DNA from: Microcaldota archaeon
GTDB taxonomy: Archaea > Micrarchaeota > Micrarchaeia > Micrarchaeales > CABMGC01
DNA length: 51,536 nt
Direction: 5' to 3'
Assembly: GCA_028866835.1 (NCBI GenBank)
Contig: JAGWHJ010000006.1
Coordinates: 1 to 51,536, forward strand
Under the pieces are notes generated by a model. That model made no database searches and was not told the origin of the DNA. It saw only the letters and a program-made list of their open reading frames with translations. Both the position numbers and the translations under genes were made by a program. Below, in pieces: positions 41,047 through 48,645 of the stretch (position 1 is the stretch's first letter; every line of letters begins with the position of its first letter).

Positions 41047-41766
41047 ATGACACCATACCTAATAAGGATATCCTCGCAGAAAGGAGGCGTCGGCAAGACC
41101 ACCGTGGCAATCAACCTGGCCGCTGCTTTCGCGTGGCATGGCAAGGATGTCCTCCTGGCTGATTCAGATGTGATAATAGCCAGCATAGCGGACTTCCTCG
41201 GCATGGAGGAACCGAAGGTGGGCTTCAACGAGGTACTATTCAAACAGCTGGAAGCAAAGCAATATTTCGTGCGCTACGAGCCCGGCAACTTCGACGTCCT
41301 TCCAAATACCAAGATAGTGGGCAAGTATGAGCCTACGCTTGAGATGTTCAAGCACATAAAGGCACAGATAGACGATCTAAAGTACGACTTCATAGTGGCC
41401 GACTCGCCTCCTGGGGTTTTCTCTCCCGCTGCTTCTGCAATAGCTGGCTTTTTCAACCAGGGCGTCATGGTATCGACGCCGCAGGAAACAACCTTGCACA
41501 GCAACGAGAAGCTCATGGAGATATATAAAGATAAGACCATAGAGAACGTCATGGTCCTGAACAGGGTAGGCAGCTCAACATACGAGTTGGGCATCGATGC
41601 AATAAAGGAACAGTACGGTTTTGATATTGCAGCAGTGCTGCCGGAAGACCCAATAGTGCCGAGAAGCATATTCGAGAAGAAGCCCGCCTATATACTGGAC
41701 AGGCAGTCAAGGTTCTCGCAAGCAATGGACCTATTGGCAAAGCGTTGGATAGACAACCGGTACTGA
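41047..41766 (+). CDS. ParA/MinD-family ATPase, copy 2
   Basis: A 239-residue ATPase with [17 protein letters not shown] at the N terminus, ADSDVIIA and ADSPPGVF motifs. Shares YVIRISS/YLIRISS N terminus and RPxxxLD-type C-terminal segments (PRSIFEKKPAYILDRQSRF) with copies 3-6. Gene lies alone with 280 bases between it and copy 1 on the other strand and its own AT-rich upstream. Positioning function is inferred from family. Confidence 0.88.
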   Translation: MTPYLIRISSQKGGVGKTTVAINLAAAFAWHGKDVLLADSDVIIASIADFLGMEEPKVGFNEVLFKQLEAKQYFVRYEPGNFDVLPNTKIVGKYEPTLEMFKHIKAQIDDLKYDFIVADSPPGVFSPAASAIAGFFNQGVMVSTPQETTLHSNEKLMEIYKDKTIENVMVLNRVGSSTYELGIDAIKEQYGFDIAAVLPEDPIVPRSIFEKKPAYILDRQSRFSQAMDLLAKRWIDNRY

Positions 41767-41835
41767 TCTGCAACTTATATCTCTCTATTGGCACCCAATT
41801 ATGCGCGGTTCAGGCTAACCGTCCCTATCACAAGT

Positions 41836-41880
41836 TATAAAGATATTTTATAAATTTATTCTATAAGTATAAGATAAAAG
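41836..41880. other. Very AT-rich stretch upstream of ParA copy 3
   Basis: About 45 bases made almost only of A and T, with several TATAA-type motifs in both orientations, in the 144-base gap between ParA copies 2 and 3. It surely contains the promoter. A centromere-like or DNA-unwinding role is possible because ParA genes flank it, but no repeated unit is evident. Confidence 0.4.
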
Positions 41881-41910
41881 AGCCTTTGGTTCTCTTATAA
41901 TGTGGCCTTT

Positions 41911-42630
41911 ATGAAACTGCCGTATGTAATAAGAATCTCCTCGAAGAAGGGCGGCGTCGGCAAGACCACGGTTGCAGTTAACCTTGCTGCAGGGCTTTCG
42001 GAATTGGGCAGGGATGTGCTCCTTATAGACGCAGATCCCACCAACGCCAACGTCGTGGATTTCCTTGGGCTTCCAGAGCCACGCGTCGGATACAAGGATG
42101 TGCTGTTCGACATGCTTGAGGCGAAGCCTTACTTTGTCCGCTATGAGCAAGGCAACTTCGACGTCCTTCCAGGCACCGACTACATAGGCGTTTATGCACC
42201 AAATCCCAATCAGATAATAAATCTCGGAAAGCAGATAAAGTACCAGAAACACGATTTCATAATACTCGATACTGCTCCTGGGTTTTTCTCGGCAACAATC
42301 CGTGACTTTTACAATCTTTCTCTCATTGTTTCCACGCCCCAGGAACCTGCATTGAACAGCAACAAGAGGCTTACCGAGATCTATAATAGCAATACGATTA
42401 AAAACGCCGTTGTTCTCAACAGGGTCGGCGGCTCTGTCTACGAGATCGACATCAATGCCATAAAGGACGAGTACGGCTTTGAAATCGTCGCCATCCTGCC
42501 CGAGGACCCAATAGTGCCGAGAAGCATCGCGGAGAAGAAGCCCGCCTTCCTGCTCGACAGGAGCTCTAAATTCTCGAATGCTGTGGCCGAGCTCTCCAAG
42601 AACATCAGCGCGAGGAATCCCAAAGATTAA
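41911..42630 (+). CDS. ParA/MinD-family ATPase, copy 3
   Basis: A 239-residue ATPase: [17 protein letters not shown] at the start, [18 protein letters not shown] and ILDTAPGFF motifs, C-terminal [19 protein letters not shown]. It is closest in sequence to copy 6 (shared FDVLPGTDY and GVYAP). ATG 41911 is preferred to GTG 41902. Likely self-dimerising; partner proteins not in the window. Confidence 0.9.
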   Translation: MKLPYVIRISSKKGGVGKTTVAVNLAAGLSELGRDVLLIDADPTNANVVDFLGLPEPRVGYKDVLFDMLEAKPYFVRYEQGNFDVLPGTDYIGVYAPNPNQIINLGKQIKYQKHDFIILDTAPGFFSATIRDFYNLSLIVSTPQEPALNSNKRLTEIYNSNTIKNAVVLNRVGGSVYEIDINAIKDEYGFEIVAILPEDPIVPRSIAEKKPAFLLDRSSKFSNAVAELSKNISARNPKD

Positions 42631-42661
42631 TTATTTATTAGGCCAAAGTGTATACGTGTCA

Positions 42662-43360
42662 ATGCCTTATGTGATAAGGATTTCATCCAAGAAGGGCGGC
42701 GTCGGCAAGACCACCGTGTCAGTAAACCTGTCCGCTGCATTGGCTTCTTTGGGTAAAAAGGTCATCCTTGTAGACGGGGACCCGACAAATGCCAATGTTG
42801 CAGACTTCCTTGGTCTTGAGGATCCGAAAGTCGGGTTCAAGGACATACTTTTCAACAAGCTCGATGCGGAACTGGGCATAATGCCTTATAAGGCGCTGCC
42901 GAAGCTGGACCTCCTCTTGGGTTCAGACAACGTAGGCACATACGCCCCAAACTCCGAGCAGATCGTCCACTTCGGCCAGCAGGTGGCAAAGTTCGATTAC
43001 GATTACATAATCGTGGACACCCCTCCGGGTTTCTTTGTGCACGACCTCGCGCCAATATACAAGGAATCATTGATAATATCGACTCCTCAGGAGCCCACGA
43101 TAGCCAGCAACAAGAAGCTGTCAGAGATGTACAGCGGCGACGCCCTGCAAAACCACCTTGTCCTAAACAGGGTAGGCAGCAACAGCTACGAGCTCAGGCC
43201 CGACGCGATAAGGGAGATGTACGGATTCGATGTCATGGCCGTGCTGCCTGAGGATGAGATAGTGCCCAGAAGCATAGCCGCGAAGATGCCGGCATACCTG
43301 CTTGACAAAACGGCCAGGTTCTGCGTCGCGATAGAGGCCCTGGCAAAACGGTACATGTAA
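42662..43360 (+). CDS. ParA/MinD-family ATPase, copy 4
   Basis: A 232-residue ATPase with [31 protein letters not shown] and VDTPPGFFV motifs. ATG 42662 lies 26 bases after a TATTTATTA box, so the longer frame reaching 42578 inside copy 3 is rejected. Pairs with copy 5: both have LDAE, LLLGSD and YAP/EQI-HFG features. The first 41 bases after the initial codons are identical to copy 5. Confidence 0.9.
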   Translation: MPYVIRISSKKGGVGKTTVSVNLSAALASLGKKVILVDGDPTNANVADFLGLEDPKVGFKDILFNKLDAELGIMPYKALPKLDLLLGSDNVGTYAPNSEQIVHFGQQVAKFDYDYIIVDTPPGFFVHDLAPIYKESLIISTPQEPTIASNKKLSEMYSGDALQNHLVLNRVGSNSYELRPDAIREMYGFDVMAVLPEDEIVPRSIAAKMPAYLLDKTARFCVAIEALAKRYM

Positions 43361-43389
43361 AAATCATCTGCGTCAATGCTCTTGCTAAA

Positions 43390-43464
43390 TGGGCCCGATG
43401 AGATTTGAACTCATGACCTTTCGATTATCAGTCGAACGCTCTAACCAAACTGAGCTACGAGCCC
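43390..43464 (-). tRNA. tRNA-Ile (GAU)
   Basis: Cloverleaf by hand on the minus strand: acceptor GGGCTCG/CGGGCCC, anticodon stem TTCGA/TCGAA with loop CTGATAA (anticodon GAT), T loop TTCAAAT, discriminator A. No intron, CCA not encoded. It lies between ParA copies 4 and 5, opposite in direction. Confidence 0.92.
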
Positions 43465-43481
43465 CTGGGCGCATGATTCGT

Positions 43482-43500
43482 TATAGTAAAGTTTACTATA
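43482..43500. promoter_or_regulatory. 19-base palindrome at the tRNA-Ile promoter position
   Basis: TATAGTAAA-G-TTTACTATA is a perfect 9-bp inverted repeat with a one-base centre at 43491, which is 26-27 bases upstream of the tRNA 5' end. It therefore covers the TATA position and could be a repressor site or simply a symmetrical box A. Confidence 0.5.
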
Positions 43501-43598
43501 TTTAATGCTTTTCAGGCTGCTGGTGTGTGCATAGGCAGGGAACCCTTAGGAAAAGCTATTAAATTACTGTATATTAGATCTATCAAGGGATTGATAGG

Positions 43599-44303
43599 TT
43601 GTCAAATCCATATGTCATAAGGATTTCATCCAAGAAGGGCGGCGTCGGCAAGACCACGGTGGCTGTTAATCTATCTACGGCATTGGCAGTACTGGGTAAA
43701 AGGGTACTGCTTGTTGATGGAGACCCCACAAATGCCAATATCTCTGATTTTTTGGGCCTTGAAGACCCCAAAATAGGATTCGCAGATATATTATTCAATG
43801 AACTTGACGCCGAATCTGGGATTGTTAATTACAAAGAGCTTGGGAATATGGATCTACTGCTCGGTTCTGATAGAATAGGCATCTATGCACCTACAAAGGA
43901 GCAAATCATACATTTCGGATACCAGGCGGGGAAATTTAATTACGACTATATAATAGTTGACACCGCTCCAGGGTTCTTTTTGCATGATTTAGTGCCTATA
44001 TACAAGGAATCGCTTATAGTATCAATCCCGCAAGGTCCCACGATGGACAGCAACAAAAAACTATCTGACCTGTACAATCAGGACATACTTCGAAATCATG
44101 TCGTTCTCAACCGCGTCGGTAGCAGCGCATACGAACTCAATGTAGATACCATAAAGCAGGATTACGGATTGGACATAGCGGCCGTTCTGCCTGAAGATCC
44201 CATAATACCCCAGAGCATAGCAAAAAGGGAGCCTGCCTACCTGCTGGACAGGACCTCCAAATTCTGTGTTGCGATAGAAAATCTGGCACGGGCGTACACA
44301 TAG
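43599..44303 (+). CDS. ParA/MinD-family ATPase, copy 5
   Basis: A 234-residue ATPase beginning with TTG 43599 ([14 protein letters not shown]); TGTATATTAG near 43568-43577 lies about 26 bases upstream, supporting a leaderless TTG start. Motifs VDGDPTNANISDFLGL and VDTAPGFF are intact. Most of the gene is more AT-rich than copies 2-4 and 6, except the P-loop segment, which is identical to copy 4. This suggests gene conversion or recent shuffling. Confidence 0.88.
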   Translation: MSNPYVIRISSKKGGVGKTTVAVNLSTALAVLGKRVLLVDGDPTNANISDFLGLEDPKIGFADILFNELDAESGIVNYKELGNMDLLLGSDRIGIYAPTKEQIIHFGYQAGKFNYDYIIVDTAPGFFLHDLVPIYKESLIVSIPQGPTMDSNKKLSDLYNQDILRNHVVLNRVGSSAYELNVDTIKQDYGLDIAAVLPEDPIIPQSIAKREPAYLLDRTSKFCVAIENLARAYT

Positions 44304-44337
44304 TTAAGAACGTCCTGCCATGCATTGGATTGAATCC

Positions 44338-45060
44338 ATGAAAACACCATACGTCGTGGCGGTGGTCTCCAAGAAGGGCGGCGTCGGCAAGACCAGCATC
44401 TCGGTCAACATGGCTGCGGTGCTTGCGTCTTTAGGCAGCGGTGTCCTTCTGATTGATGCAGACCCTGGAAACGCCAACATAATCGACTTCCTCGGCATGG
44501 AACAGCCAAAGAAGGGTTTCAAGGATGTGCTGTTCGACATGCTTGAGGCGAAGCCGTACATCGTTCACTACCAACAGGGGAAGTTCGACGTCCTCCCCGG
44601 CACGGATTATGTGGGTGTGTATGCACCAACTACGGAGCAGGTAATCCATCTCGGCGCACAGGCAAAGTATCAGGATTATGACTTTATAATAGTCGACAAC
44701 TCACCAACCCTCTCGTTCTTCGCAGCTGCAGGGCCCTTATTCAACATGCAATTCATAGTATCCACTCCACAGGCGCCTGCCTTGAATGCCAGCAAGAGAC
44801 TTAAGGAATTATATGAAAGCAATGCGCGCAAAAACTCTATAGTACTAAACAGGGTAGGCGCCTCCCCGTATGACCTAAAGCCTGACGAGATAAAGGAGAA
44901 GTACGGTTTTGACATTGCTGCAATACTTCCTGAAGACCCCATAGTGCCCCAGAGCGTCGCTGTGAAGCTGCCTGCATTCCTCTTGGATAGGGAGTCTAAG
45001 TATTCAAAGGCAATCTATGAGCTTTCCAGGGTGGTTTATGCGGGCAGGGCCACCCAGTAA
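44338..45060 (+). CDS. ParA/MinD-family ATPase, copy 6
   Basis: A 240-residue ATPase with [15 protein letters not shown] and LIDADPGNANIIDFLGM. The switch region reads VDNSPTLSFF instead of the D-T/S-x-P-G seen in the other copies, so nucleotide switching might differ. The rest is closest to copy 3 ([14 protein letters not shown]). ATG 44338 aligns with the other copies' N termini and is preferred to ATG 44320. Confidence 0.88.
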   Translation: MKTPYVVAVVSKKGGVGKTSISVNMAAVLASLGSGVLLIDADPGNANIIDFLGMEQPKKGFKDVLFDMLEAKPYIVHYQQGKFDVLPGTDYVGVYAPTTEQVIHLGAQAKYQDYDFIIVDNSPTLSFFAAAGPLFNMQFIVSTPQAPALNASKRLKELYESNARKNSIVLNRVGASPYDLKPDEIKEKYGFDIAAILPEDPIVPQSVAVKLPAFLLDRESKYSKAIYELSRVVYAGRATQ

Positions 45061-45077
45061 TAAGCCGTGCCCCCAAC

Positions 45078-46055
45078 TTAATTGGCTCCTGAATCCCCTG
45101 GTTCCTCGAGGCTCCGACTCAATGACATGAAGTCCTGCTCCATTAGCGCATGCGTATCCTTGAACCTGAGCGCTGCCGCTGGATGGAAGGTTATGAAGTA
45201 GTCTACGCCATCCTTTTTGACTGTCCTGCCGTGGTTCTGGTTGACCTCGCTCATGCCAAGCATCGCACCGCACGCAACGTTACCGAGAAGCACCACGATT
45301 CGTGGTTTTATCACTTCAAGTTGCCTGATCAGGAACGGATGGCACAGCTCTATCTCATCATCTGTGGGTATCCTGTTTTCAGGAGGGAAGAACTGCACTG
45401 CACTGGTTATGTAGAGGTTTTCTCGCCTGAGCCCAGCTTTCTTCAGCAGTGCTGTAAGAAGCATTCCGCTCCTTCCGACGAATGGCCTTCCCGTGCTATC
45501 CTCCGTCCTGCCAGGAGCCTGCCCGAGCAGGACGATCTGTGCATCTAGCCTGCCCTCCCCCGGGACCAGCCTCTTGCTGAGGTTCCAGGAACCTGACTTT
45601 GAAGGCAGCATTGCGTACTCGCCGTTTATCACCTTAATCGCCTCCAGTCTAGCTATGTACTCCCGCACGACCGGCATCAGCCTAACGAGGTCCTTGAACT
45701 TCAGTTTTATCACTGCTTCATCGTAATTCGCCCATTCATAGCCCTTGTGCTCATAGGATATGACTACCTTCTCGGTATCCGTTTCGGCGAGGAAGAACTT
45801 GACGCGCTTAAGGACCTTCTTCTTCCTCTCATAGAAGAAGTACTGCGTCTGGGCCCTGAAGAACGGGACGAGCGAGACTGTGAGCCCCGTCTCCTCCTTT
45901 ATCTCCCGGATCGCTGCGGCCTCTGCGCTCTCCCCCTTCTCTATGTGCCCTTTCGGAAGGTCGTACTCGCCGTTGCTCTTCAGAAGAAGCAGGAAGCGCA
46001 GCTCACTCCCTTTCTTCATGTAAACGAAGGCCCCTGCAGAGAATTGGAACTCCAT
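45078..46055 (-). CDS. Nudix hydrolase fused to family 4-like uracil-DNA glycosylase
   Basis: A 325-residue fusion. Residues 1-140 form a Nudix domain with a complete Nudix box (G36 to L58: GHIEKGE, REIKEETGL) and PKGH as in Ap4A hydrolases. About 150-320 match family 4 uracil-DNA glycosylases: GQAPGRTED (178-186), GRPFVGRSG, PPENRIP, HPAAAL (291-296). However three of the four iron-sulfur Cys positions are changed: the first CxxC is WNLS (157-160) and the third Cys is F222; only C238 remains. The first domain would clean nucleotide pools, the second remove uracil from DNA. ATG 46055 follows the archaeosortase stop by 2 bases with GGTGG upstream. The longer frame to 46088 is rejected. Confidence 0.85.
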   Translation of the reverse strand: MEFQFSAGAFVYMKKGSELRFLLLLKSNGEYDLPKGHIEKGESAEAAAIREIKEETGLTVSLVPFFRAQTQYFFYERKKKVLKRVKFFLAETDTEKVVISYEHKGYEWANYDEAVIKLKFKDLVRLMPVVREYIARLEAIKVINGEYAMLPSKSGSWNLSKRLVPGEGRLDAQIVLLGQAPGRTEDSTGRPFVGRSGMLLTALLKKAGLRRENLYITSAVQFFPPENRIPTDDEIELCHPFLIRQLEVIKPRIVVLLGNVACGAMLGMSEVNQNHGRTVKKDGVDYFITFHPAAALRFKDTHALMEQDFMSLSRSLEEPGDSGAN

Positions 46056-46057
46056 CT

Positions 46058-47572
46058 TCAGCCACCAAGAATGCCCTCCGCAAAGCAATACGCATTGTAC
46101 GCATGGGCCCTGAATGTCGCGCTGTACGCGTACGGGTTGGCGGCGTTCGCAAGGTCGGTATATATCTTATCGTACGAGTTGCACGTGAGGTTGCTGCCGA
46201 TTATGTAGGACGGCATTATTATGTACACGCCCATAGACGAGAACGGCCGCGTGTCGGAAACGTAAGGCAGCACTGTGCGGAACACGTATTCCTGGCTGTT
46301 CTGGTAATTTGCAAGATACACCTGGCCGCTTATGCCTGTATTGCTCATGAAGAGGTAGTATCCACTTATCGACGCGTTCCCTGCCAGTATGGGCCTGGAG
46401 CTGATATTCTCGTTGTTGAAGAATGCGACAACCGGGTCCGAGCTTGGTATTGTGTTGTTGAACAGTATGAACACTTCCCCAGTGCCGTTGTTGAGGGTAG
46501 TGGCCGATTCGTTCGCATCAAGCATGTTAAGCAGCGATCCTGTATAGCCTATGAAGTACTGGTTGCTGTAATTCACTGGCGTGTACGTCGCGAGATAGGT
46601 TGGAGATACGACAATGGCATTCACGTAATCTATGGAGGCCGCAAGGCAGATCAGCGCAAACACAGCCGAAAGGGCAAGTCCGTATCCGTAGTAGCTGTGT
46701 TTGATCTGGAACCTCTCGTTCTTCAGAGTTGGTATGTCAAGGCCGTACTTTCCCGCGATAAGCACCATCACTATTATCGTGATGTAGAATATCAGGACGC
46801 CTGCAAAGACATGGATCACGAGTATGGCATTGCTAGGCCCGTAGAACAGCCACCCCATGGATATCATCAGCATCCTCAGCAGGTTGAGCGCGAGCAGCAT
46901 AAGGAATCCGCTGCCGATCCAGGCAAGCTTCCTTACGGTCCTGCCATTGTAGAAGTAGGCGAGCGGGATGAGGAACATGACAAGGCCGATGAGCGCGCCG
47001 ACCCCTACGCAGGTCTCGCCTATGCTGACGTTGTACCCGTTCGCGCTTATCGTTATCGCCGAATCGTAGGCCATGTTCGCTATGAAGAGCCTTGCTATGT
47101 TGTATATGACTACCGTGTTTGCCACCGCGAAGTTCTGATTCTGGCCTATTAACGGCATGAAGAGTATGGGCGACCCGAGAAGAAGATAGAGAAGCAGCAC
47201 CTTGAACCTGCCGATGTTCCTGGAGCCGAACATAAGAAACGCCATGGCTGCGACCAGGAATGGCAGCAGCAGGAACTCAACGCCGTAGCCTAGGAACTCA
47301 TAGGACAGGTACAGCCTGAGCCATATGGTTGCGAGGAGGAACACCACGAACGCGGCAACGCCGAGAAGCACGTCCCTGCGTTTTATCGAAACGTCGAACC
47401 TGTCCTTGAAGGCAAAGGCCGCAAGGACAGGCGCCATCACCAGCGGCACTATTACATATGTGGCCGGGTCCGTGTCCAGTATGCTGGGCTGCGTGACAAA
47501 GGCAATGCTGGCCATTGCCGCCACAACGAGCAGGACAAAAAGAGCGCCAACCGTTTTCTTGTCATACCTCAC
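46058..47572 (-). CDS. Archaeosortase/exosortase-family protein
   Basis: A protein of about 504 residues with eight or more helices and a C-terminal extracytoplasmic domain of about 200 residues. The transpeptidase triad is visible: Cys in GETCVGVGAL, Arg in LNLLRMLMI, His in VIHVFAGVLIFY, in the order and spacing typical of archaeosortases. Such enzymes cut C-terminal PGF-type sorting tails and attach surface proteins to lipid. No protein in the window shows such a tail, so its substrates lie elsewhere. GTG 47572 follows AAAGGTGG by 5 bases and is preferred to GTG 47581. Confidence 0.87.
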   Translation of the reverse strand: MRYDKKTVGALFVLLVVAAMASIAFVTQPSILDTDPATYVIVPLVMAPVLAAFAFKDRFDVSIKRRDVLLGVAAFVVFLLATIWLRLYLSYEFLGYGVEFLLLPFLVAAMAFLMFGSRNIGRFKVLLLYLLLGSPILFMPLIGQNQNFAVANTVVIYNIARLFIANMAYDSAITISANGYNVSIGETCVGVGALIGLVMFLIPLAYFYNGRTVRKLAWIGSGFLMLLALNLLRMLMISMGWLFYGPSNAILVIHVFAGVLIFYITIIVMVLIAGKYGLDIPTLKNERFQIKHSYYGYGLALSAVFALICLAASIDYVNAIVVSPTYLATYTPVNYSNQYFIGYTGSLLNMLDANESATTLNNGTGEVFILFNNTIPSSDPVVAFFNNENISSRPILAGNASISGYYLFMSNTGISGQVYLANYQNSQEYVFRTVLPYVSDTRPFSSMGVYIIMPSYIIGSNLTCNSYDKIYTDLANAANPYAYSATFRAHAYNAYCFAEGILGG

Positions 47573-47665
47573 CGCAACCACCTTTGTCCTCAGCCGATAT
47601 GGACTTCATCACCTTTCAGTAGTTACTCTTGTCTTCACAGGACAGTCTATAGCTTGGTTTTATGC

Positions 47666-47674
47666 ATATAAATA
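47666..47674. promoter_or_regulatory. TATA element between archaeosortase and archease
   Basis: ATATAAATA on the plus strand lies about 27 bases before ATG 47698 (leaderless archease). On the minus strand the same bases read TATTTATAT and could start the archaeosortase message near 47644. Confidence 0.6.
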
Positions 47675-47697
47675 GGTTTGTTGGCCTACAATCTTTG

Positions 47698-48135
47698 ATG
47701 AAAGGCAAAGCGTACAGGTACCTGCCGCACACCGCCGACATGGCGTTCGTAGGGTACGGCACTTCCCTCGAGGAGGCGATAGAGAACTCGGCGCTAGCGC
47801 TTCTCTGCATAATGCTGGATACGAAAAGGATAGGCAGGGCCAAGGCCAGGCCCCTGCACCTAAGGATATCGGAGAAGGCGGATACCGTCGAGGATCTTGT
47901 ATGGTTCTCTCTTCAGGACATAGTCTCGGTGGTCGATTCAAGGAACCTGAAGGCTTACGGGTTCGTGGTCGACAAGATGAATTCGGGAAGGAAATTCTCG
48001 ATGAGCGGAAGGCTCCTTTACAAGAGGCTGGATGGCGACTACGCGCTCAACAGCGTCAAGGCGGTAACGCCGCACGACCTGCGCGTCGCAAAATCAGGAA
48101 GGAGGTTCTCGGTAAACGTCACCGTTGATGTTTAG
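47698..48135 (+). CDS. Archease
   Basis: A 145-residue archease, the cofactor that activates the RNA ligase RtcB in tRNA splicing and repair. Family signature YLPHTADMAFVGYG at the N terminus, then SLEEAIENSALALL, DTVEDLVWFSLQDIVS and VKAVTPHDLRV. The ATG 47698 is chosen because it sits at leaderless distance from the TATA; a frame to 47662 exists upstream. Overlaps the convergent rpiB gene by 17 bases. Confidence 0.93.
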   Translation: MKGKAYRYLPHTADMAFVGYGTSLEEAIENSALALLCIMLDTKRIGRAKARPLHLRISEKADTVEDLVWFSLQDIVSVVDSRNLKAYGFVVDKMNSGRKFSMSGRLLYKRLDGDYALNSVKAVTPHDLRVAKSGRRFSVNVTVDV

Positions 48136-48583
48136 CCCTTTGCCCCTCGATCCCCCTCACCTTCCCGAGCCGCCTCATATGGCGCTCCTCCCCATTGAAA
48201 GGCGTGTCGAGCCATGCCAGCACCGTCCTTTCGGCGTCCTCCGGCCCTATGAAATCGGCGGGAAGAGAAATGACATTGAGGTTCTCGTCCCTCTTCGCCC
48301 TTGCAGCCGCATCGGGGCTCCAGCACACAGACGCATAGACGCCCTTGAACTTGTTCGCCGTAACCGCCATGCCGTGCCCGGAGCGGCAGATGAGTATGCC
48401 CTTGCCTTTCCTTGCCACGTTCTCGCACAGCTTCTGCGCGTAATCAGGGTAATCGTCATCCTTGTCGTAAGAGAACGGGCCCACATCAACCACGCTGTAG
48501 CCTTTGGCCTTGAGAAATTCTATGACGTGCTTCTTCAGCTCGAATCCGCCGTGGTCGCTCCCTACGTATATTACCTCCTCCAC
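48119..48583 (-). CDS. rpiB: Ribose-5-phosphate isomerase B
   Basis: A 154-residue RpiB/LacAB-family isomerase interconverting ribose-5-phosphate and ribulose-5-phosphate. VGSDHGGFELK at the N terminus holds the substrate-binding loop, and CRSGHGMAVTANKFKGVYA the catalytic segment. A GTG start at 48583 fits the TTTTTAAA box at about 48606-48615, giving a leaderless message. The C-terminal tail of about 20 basic residues overlaps archease. Confidence 0.9.
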   Translation of the reverse strand: MEEVIYVGSDHGGFELKKHVIEFLKAKGYSVVDVGPFSYDKDDDYPDYAQKLCENVARKGKGILICRSGHGMAVTANKFKGVYASVCWSPDAAARAKRDENLNVISLPADFIGPEDAERTVLAWLDTPFNGEERHMRRLGKVRGIEGQRAKHQR

Positions 48584-48605
48584 GCTTAAGCCATAGCCGA
48601 GAGAA

Positions 48606-48615
48606 TGTTTAAAAA
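48606..48615. promoter_or_regulatory. Shared TATA element between rpiB and lemA
   Basis: The run reads TTTAAAAAT on the plus strand and ATTTTTAAA on the minus. Predicted starts near 48585 (minus, 2 bases from GTG 48583) and 48637 (plus, before TTG 48646). This makes the ATG at 48622 an unlikely start for lemA. Confidence 0.5.
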
Positions 48616-48645
48616 TGTTCTATGCACCATAGGATATGTGATTAT

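Noticed and set aside
41865-41905. Short imperfect hairpin AAGAGCC/GGTTCTCTT before ParA copy 3
   Set aside because: Stem is interrupted and in an AT-rich promoter gap; not distinct enough to call a regulator site.
40158-45060. Plasmid or prophage origin region suggested by ParA genes
   Set aside because: No ParB, replication initiator, integrase or repeated iterons; surroundings are normal chromosomal genes with tRNA.
47572-47611. Possible 15-codon leader peptide upstream of the archaeosortase (ATG at 47611 after AAAGGTG)
   Set aside because: Spacing from the Shine-Dalgarno-like bases to the ATG is too short and the frame has no conserved feature; it is likely chance.
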